A stretch of DNA of 64,000 nucleotides. Source: Hygrocybe punicea (lineage: Eukaryota > Basidiomycota > Agaricomycetes > Agaricales > Hygrophoraceae). Location: positions 3,878,767 to 3,942,766 of the forward strand of contig OY744469.1 of NCBI GenBank assembly GCA_963556145.1, in the 5' to 3' direction. The notes under the pieces are model-generated. The model saw only the letters and a list, made by a program, of their open reading frames with translations. It was not told the DNA's origin and ran no database searches. The first letter of the stretch is position 1. Each line of letters opens with the position of its first letter. Below are positions 59,623 through 64,000 of this stretch, piece after piece. Position numbers and translations under genes: made by a program.

Positions 59623-60530
59623 GCATTTTTTCACCTTTTTGGCTTGTTTAAGCTCAGTTTTCCATATTCAGACTCCGAAAAAATGTTTTCTGGATCAGGT
59701 GATGTGTCCGGACCATTCAGGGTCCAATGCTGACATAAGCTTTCCTTTTTTAGACATAAAAGTCAAATTCTTCGGATTTTTGTGCTTTTTATTTCCTGTG
59801 GCTCTTTTTTTATTTCCTGGACTACTGGTAATGTCTTCAATTTGTATATCTTGTTGTTTGTTAACATAATTTATCATTTTACAGCCTATCTCCCTTTCAA
59901 TTTTCAAAGTATGTATAAATTTCATGTTTTTTCACCTTTTTTGCTTGTTTGAGCTCAGTTTTCCATATTCAGACTCCGAAAAAAAGCGGTCTGGATCAGG
60001 TGATGTGCCCGGACCATTCAGGGTCCAATGCTGACATAATATTTCCATTTATAGACAAAAAAGTCGAAAATTCTTTGGTTTTATGTGCTTTTTCTTTTCT
60101 CTGGCTCTGTTTTGTCTCTTGGACCACCAGTAATGTCTTTCATTGGTGTAAACTATTATTGCTTGACATAATATATCATTTAACAGCCAATCTCCCTGCC
60201 AACATTCAAAGTATGTGGAAATTTTGCATTTTTTCAACTTTTTAGATAGTATAAGCTCATTTCTTCACCTACAGGTTTACAGTGGATCTTTTCTGGCTCA
60301 GGTATGAATCTCTTACCATCTCTGATCAAATGTTGACATATTATATGTATGTATAGCCTTAAAATATCAAATTCTGTGGAGTTTTTCGATTTTGACTGGT
60401 CTATATGCTGGAATTTGTATTGGTATGTTGTTTATTCATCTTCTCCAGATATATTTGACATATCCATATTATCATCCAGCTTTTATTGTCAAACAAATTA
60501 TAAACCTGTTCACAAAAATGTTAAAAATGT
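59623..60530 (+). repeat. Three-copy tandem repeat, about 302-bp units resembling exon cassettes
   Basis: Units start at about 59623, 59924 and 60227; the first two are very similar, the third more diverged. Each has the same order of splice-like signals: a pyrimidine-rich tract ending TTCAG, a 27-base segment (codons TPKKCFLDQ, TPKKSGLDQ and VYSGSFLAQ in the three units), a GTGATG or GTATGA donor, an acceptor TAG about 55 bases on, a hydrophobic segment of about 74 bases, a GTAATG donor, an acceptor ACAG, and a 24-base segment ending AAA before GTATGT. The third unit lacks the GTAATG donor and runs into the open frame at 60392. The pattern suggests tandem duplication of three small exons with their introns, or decayed repeats inside a mobile element. 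Confidence 0.6.
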
Positions 60531-61480
60531 CATCATTGTCACAATGTCTTATGATTTTTATCATTGCAATGTCTTGGGCACAATGTGCTGTCATTGGGAT
60601 TGGCCTTGTGCCTCCTGAAAATGTCATACAAAATGTCCATGTCACACCAACTGTCTCTGTTATACCAAATGTCATGCAATGTCCACTTACTTTGAATTTT
60701 TACAAAGAAAATCTGACAAAGTATCAAAATCCCACTTATTTACCAAGTTTAGTTCCTGTTCATCATATTGATCTTCAGTCCATCTCTTCTTTCACATCAC
60801 AAGTCCCTGAAAAAATCACAAGTATCCACAACAGTTGTGAATTTGTTCTTTCTGGTTGTCAATCAGCTCATACCTCTTTTCTATTTGAACTATATGCCAG
60901 AGTCTTCTTAAACATGTTTGATTTGCTTTCTGTGTATCATTGTACAACTAGCATTGCTAATAAATGCATGTATATTAAGTTGAAACTTCAACAGAATCTG
61001 TTCAGAAAACATGACTTCAGAGCTTACTTGAAATATGTTATAAAACAACCTATATTAGCCAATGGAGCCATTCTATTGTTCTTCTTGGTTCTGTATCATT
61101 ACCTAGCTTGTCAAGTGTCTGCTCAATATATTAGCAATAAAACTTCCAAATTATGTGACATTTTCAAGTCTGAAAATATATCCTTCAATGCTAACATTGA
61201 TATTGAATGCATTGGTGGAGGCAAAGCAAATGTATTCTCACTTCATGAACTGATGCCTGCTTCAACCAATGACAATGCTAGTATGGATGTAGCTAAATGT
61301 AAATTTCACTCTTACATGCCAAAAAATGAAGCACTCTCACTGCAATCATCATCTGAAAAGTCTCTTGTAGTTGTAAATCATCCATTTGAACCGTTGATTC
61401 CAAAGTTGACCATTGCAAACTTGAAAGTGATTGCAGCCAGTCATAGCATTCTTGTACACTCCAAAATGAATCATGCATAA
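60392..61480 (+). CDS. Open frame of unknown function, possible Helitron N-terminal piece
   Basis: 362 codons, AT-rich, with very few CpG. The first 50 residues are hydrophobic (LYAGICIGMLFIHLLQIYLT) and continue from the third tandem unit. The middle has another hydrophobic run (AILLFFLVLYHYLACQV). The C-terminal part (LTIANLKVIAASHSILVHSK) and the bases after the TAA at 61478-61480, which still read IQTAILTHVCSN, look like the SAP-like plus Cys/His segment at the N-terminus of agaricomycete Helitron proteins. That assignment is an inference. True exon boundaries are unknown, and the frame may be a chain of fragments. Confidence 0.4.
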   Translation: MTGLYAGICIGMLFIHLLQIYLTYPYYHPAFIVKQIINLFTKMLKMSSLSQCLMIFIIAMSWAQCAVIGIGLVPPENVIQNVHVTPTVSVIPNVMQCPLTLNFYKENLTKYQNPTYLPSLVPVHHIDLQSISSFTSQVPEKITSIHNSCEFVLSGCQSAHTSFLFELYARVFLNMFDLLSVYHCTTSIANKCMYIKLKLQQNLFRKHDFRAYLKYVIKQPILANGAILLFFLVLYHYLACQVSAQYISNKTSKLCDIFKSENISFNANIDIECIGGGKANVFSLHELMPASTNDNASMDVAKCKFHSYMPKNEALSLQSSSEKSLVVVNHPFEPLIPKLTIANLKVIAASHSILVHSKMNHA

Positions 61481-61506
61481 ATTCAAACTGCAATTCTGAC
61501 TCATGT

Positions 61507-63165
61507 GTGCTCCAACTCTGCATTACAAAAGGACAAGAAGGATTTGTTGTTGGCTGGCAGTCAATGAAAGCAAGTCATGGAAAAAGAGTACTTGACACTT
61601 TATTTGTTGAACTGGACAAACCTCCAAAGCTGGTGCAGATTCCAGGACTTCCTGACAATGTAGTGCCCATTGTAAAAAACACCAAGACAATTCAGTGTGT
61701 ATTTCCCAGTGACCTGAAGGAATCCATTGAGAGACAACAAGTCTGGGTGCTTCCCAACTTTGCAATGACTGCTCATGCTGCTCAAGGAAAAACATGTCCA
61801 TTTAATGTTGTGCATTTGAACAGTTGCTTCAATCACATGTCATATTATTCTTCATTGTCTAGAAGTGCCTCTGCTGCTGGAACTGTAATAATTCAAGGCT
61901 TTGACACTAAAGTGATCACTAGAGGTTGTTCTGGATATCTTAGACAAGAATTTAGAGAACTAGACTTGCTTGATGAGATTACAAGGATCAGATATGAAGG
62001 TGCTTTACCTGACCACATTGATGCTGGTACACGCTCTGTTATGCTTCGAAATTTTCAGCTGTGGAAGGGAATTCACTATGTTCCTGCCAAATCAGATACC
62101 ACTATCAAATGGTCACCAACTGATCCACTAATATTGGCTCATACAATCCCTGATAGTCCATGGCAATTGGTTGAAAAAGGCAAAGGCAAACAGAAAGCAG
62201 CTGTAATTGCAACTTCATTTGTTCCAGCAAAAGGCTCAGTTGCTATTGGTTCAACCCAAAAACATTCACTGGACACAAACAATGAACCAGTAGCTAAAAG
62301 GCCTCGGATCACAAAAGACCATGTCATCAAAGGATCCACAAGCAAGCAACAGGTCATTAACTCTCCAGCTAGACTGATCTGGGATAGAAATGACTATAGT
62401 TGTGCATATGACTCATTGTTGGTGATTCTGTTCAATCTGTGGAAAGACAATCATGTGAAGTGGTCCACAGTATTCAGAAACACAAATGATCATTTGAGCA
62501 CATTGTCTCATGGTTTTTCCAAGGTGCTGCACAAGAATATGGCATTTGAACAGATAAGAGATCACCTTAGAACTACACTGCATAATATGAATCCTACAGA
62601 CTTTCCTAGAGGCACTGTGGGCATCAGTGTTGCCAATCTGGCTATGGAGTTGTTTAAAGTCAATGACATTGTAACTTCTTCTCAGCAGCAATGTTCTCAG
62701 TGTGATTTTGAAGATGAAGCAATTGATGACAGACTAGGCTATGTCTTACATGCTGATGACACCATTAAACAGTCTACCATGAAGTGGGTTGATACCTTGT
62801 CACAGAAAACCAATAGAAGATGTCCTGATTGCAACAGCAGAATGAATCAACTTGTATTTTATAATGAAGCACCACACATTCTTGTTCTAGAGTATCCATT
62901 CAAAAACATTGAAACCAGTCATAGACTAGAATTTGTTTTAGAGACTGACACAAAGACATTAGAACTTAGAGGCATTGTATATCATGGTCAATATCATTTC
63001 ACCTCACACATTATTACTGCACAGAAACAAGTATGGTATCATGATGGGATGATTACAGGCAACTCTTGTTCCAGAGACACTGACCTGACACAACTTTCAG
63101 ACCATGATATCAGACACTGTAAAAATAGAAACCTAGTACTAGCTATTTATGCTCAAAGTTTTTGA
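61507..63165 (+). CDS. PIF1-type helicase C-terminus fused to ubiquitin-protease-like domain
   Basis: 552 codons without a stop; the first codon is GTG, so the true start is upstream or lost. Residues about 5-130 match the last part of Helitron Pif1-like helicases: LCITKGQEGFVVGWQS, then motif V (FAMTAHAAQGKT) and motif VI (YYSSLSRSASA). Motifs I-IV, including Walker A, are absent. Residues 130-210 continue the Helitron type (GYLRQEFRELDLLDEITRIR). A polar linker with basic motifs (KGKGKQK, KRPRI) leads to residues 285-552. There a Cys box RLIWDRNDYSCAYDSL (Cys 299), two CxxC pairs (396/399 and 439/442) and a His region (His 501 or 512 in VWYHDG) resemble a C19-type ubiquitin-specific protease. 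Only three CpG dinucleotides occur in the 1,659 bases. Confidence 0.75.
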   Translation: MLQLCITKGQEGFVVGWQSMKASHGKRVLDTLFVELDKPPKLVQIPGLPDNVVPIVKNTKTIQCVFPSDLKESIERQQVWVLPNFAMTAHAAQGKTCPFNVVHLNSCFNHMSYYSSLSRSASAAGTVIIQGFDTKVITRGCSGYLRQEFRELDLLDEITRIRYEGALPDHIDAGTRSVMLRNFQLWKGIHYVPAKSDTTIKWSPTDPLILAHTIPDSPWQLVEKGKGKQKAAVIATSFVPAKGSVAIGSTQKHSLDTNNEPVAKRPRITKDHVIKGSTSKQQVINSPARLIWDRNDYSCAYDSLLVILFNLWKDNHVKWSTVFRNTNDHLSTLSHGFSKVLHKNMAFEQIRDHLRTTLHNMNPTDFPRGTVGISVANLAMELFKVNDIVTSSQQQCSQCDFEDEAIDDRLGYVLHADDTIKQSTMKWVDTLSQKTNRRCPDCNSRMNQLVFYNEAPHILVLEYPFKNIETSHRLEFVLETDTKTLELRGIVYHGQYHFTSHIITAQKQVWYHDGMITGNSCSRDTDLTQLSDHDIRHCKNRNLVLAIYAQSF

Positions 63166-63690
63166 GCATCCTCCTTGAGGTCAAGCATGGTGTCATGACC
63201 CCAAGTGTTTTTGGGTGTAATGTCATGGGTTTACCATCGGACCACAGACTTAGATATTTAAGTACAACACTATGGATGCACACCTACACTCATTAGTACC
63301 CATTCTATGCCTTTCCACATTACGCATGCTAGTGAACAGGCACAAATAGCATATATGCTTACCTTTATATCATTTACTATGGCTTCACTAGTAATGCCCA
63401 GACCTAGCCGTTTATGTATGGTATACAGAGGCACATCCCCCACTCATTAGTATTTATTATATATTTCTCTGTATTACGCGTGCAAGGAGACAAGCCCAAC
63501 TAGCATTCTTACCTGTATTAGCAGTAATGGATTGATTACAAATCTTGTTTACTTGTATTGATCAAAAGCGGCTCAGCTAGATAATGGGAGATGATTAGAT
63601 AAGATGTGAACAAGAGGATGATAAGATAATGATAAGATAGGATGCATCAGAGAGTGATTGTGATATTCTGCCTACATAAAGACAATGGTC
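63166..63690. other. Non-coding region with degenerate direct repeats
   Basis: Two related segments start near 63275 and 63430 (both contain CACTCATTAGTA followed by ATTACGC about 35 bases later), a period of about 156 bases. A block of GATAAGAT/GATTAGAT units lies near 63590-63640. No protein was recognised. Confidence 0.55.
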
Positions 63691-63691
63691 T

Positions 63692-63849
63692 ATTGTTCTG
63701 AGCAGTCTATTGTTCTAAACAGTCCAAATGGAGATAGAGCCCATTGTTCACAGCCTCTTTGATGCCATCCATTGTTCTCATGACTCAGTCCTATTGTTCT
63801 CACTTTCCCATTGTTCTCAGTCCCCCATTGTTCTCCAACAGTATAAATA
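63692..63849 (+). promoter_or_regulatory. Probable promoter: seven ATTGTTC sites and a TATA box
   Basis: ATTGTTC occurs at 63692, 63709, 63743, 63771, 63793, 63810 and 63827, all in the same direction, mostly as C(C/T)ATTGTTCT. A TATAAATA box is at 63842-63849, eight bases after the last site. ATTGTT within CCATTGTTCT is the type of site bound by HMG-box (Sox/MAT-HMG) factors. No open frame starts in the 150 bases that remain, so the transcript would run past the window end. It could serve a host gene or a mobile element such as an LTR. Confidence 0.55.
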
Positions 63850-64000
63850 GGGCCCCCAAATTCCAGTAGTCAGTAGGATTTCCCCCCTCACCACTCAGTA
63901 GTCACTCTCAGTTGGGTTCACACAGTGTGATCCCTCATTCTCTTAGTACTAGTAGTTACTCATTGTAGTAGCTAGTGCTTGCAATCCAGTCTAGTTCACT

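Larger units (their letters stand above)
60392..63165 (+). mobile_element. Helitron remnant with internal deletion
   Basis: The N-terminal-like frame and the helicase/protease frame abut at about 61500-61507. A complete Helitron protein has between these parts a large Helitron-like N domain with the HUH nuclease and helicase motifs I-IV. None of this is present on either strand of the window. The remnant therefore looks like an internally deleted, non-autonomous copy. Element ends (5' TC, 3' CTRR with a hairpin) were not located with confidence; a short CCCAA/TTGGG stem lies near 63210. Confidence 0.55.

Noticed and set aside
63195..63225. Possible Helitron 3' hairpin (CCCAA/TTGGG)
   Set aside because: Stem is only five bases and is not followed closely by CTRR, so an element end cannot be claimed.

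Overview
The window looks like nuclear DNA of a mushroom-forming basidiomycete (Agaricomycetes). Genes are dense, lie on both strands and are split by many short introns (about 45-70 bases, almost all GT..AG). The proteins are fungal or general eukaryotic: ATP synthase alpha, tropomyosin, KEI1, SFH5, an MRH4-type helicase, MED4, PAF1, UFD4 and ribosomal protein eS4. No operon, CRISPR array or bacterial signal was seen, and no tRNA or rRNA gene was recognised. Intron boundaries were placed by eye from splice consensus and protein-family continuity. For most genes the summed exon length is an exact multiple of three.

Layout, 1-16 kb: a DUF6818 protein (-), ATP1 (+), a decayed DUF2408 gene (-), tropomyosin (+), MsrB (-), an eIF4E-type cap-binding protein (-), KEI1 (+), a PQ-loop membrane protein (-), a TMEM14 protein (-), an unresolved stretch, and NDUFAF7 (-). 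16-35 kb: MRH4-like helicase (+), MMS19 (+), an unknown coiled-coil-like protein (-), a CLC chloride transporter (-), MED4 (+), a dual-specificity phosphatase (-), a PB1 plus four-ZZ protein (+) and the splicing factor PHF5A/RDS3 (-). 35-58 kb: UFD4/TRIP12 HECT ligase (-), a decayed class III aminotransferase (-), PSO2/SNM1 (+), RPS4 (-), a TPT-family transporter (+), SFH5 (+), a Ser/Pro-rich unknown (+), a small membrane protein with a GC-AG intron (-), a Gfo/Idh/MocA oxidoreductase (-) and PAF1 (+). These are housekeeping functions placed side by side, and no shared pathway links neighbours.

From about 58 kb to the end the DNA changes character: AT-rich, almost free of CpG, and built of repeats and mobile-element pieces. 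It holds a 571-bp element with 85-bp terminal inverted repeats, a three-copy tandem array of about 302 bp whose units look like exon/intron cassettes, and a Helitron remnant. In the remnant an N-terminal piece is joined directly to the last helicase motifs, and these are fused to a ubiquitin-protease-like domain. The window ends with seven ATTGTTC sites just upstream of a TATA box, which looks like a promoter for something beyond the edge. This block is the most unusual part of the window.
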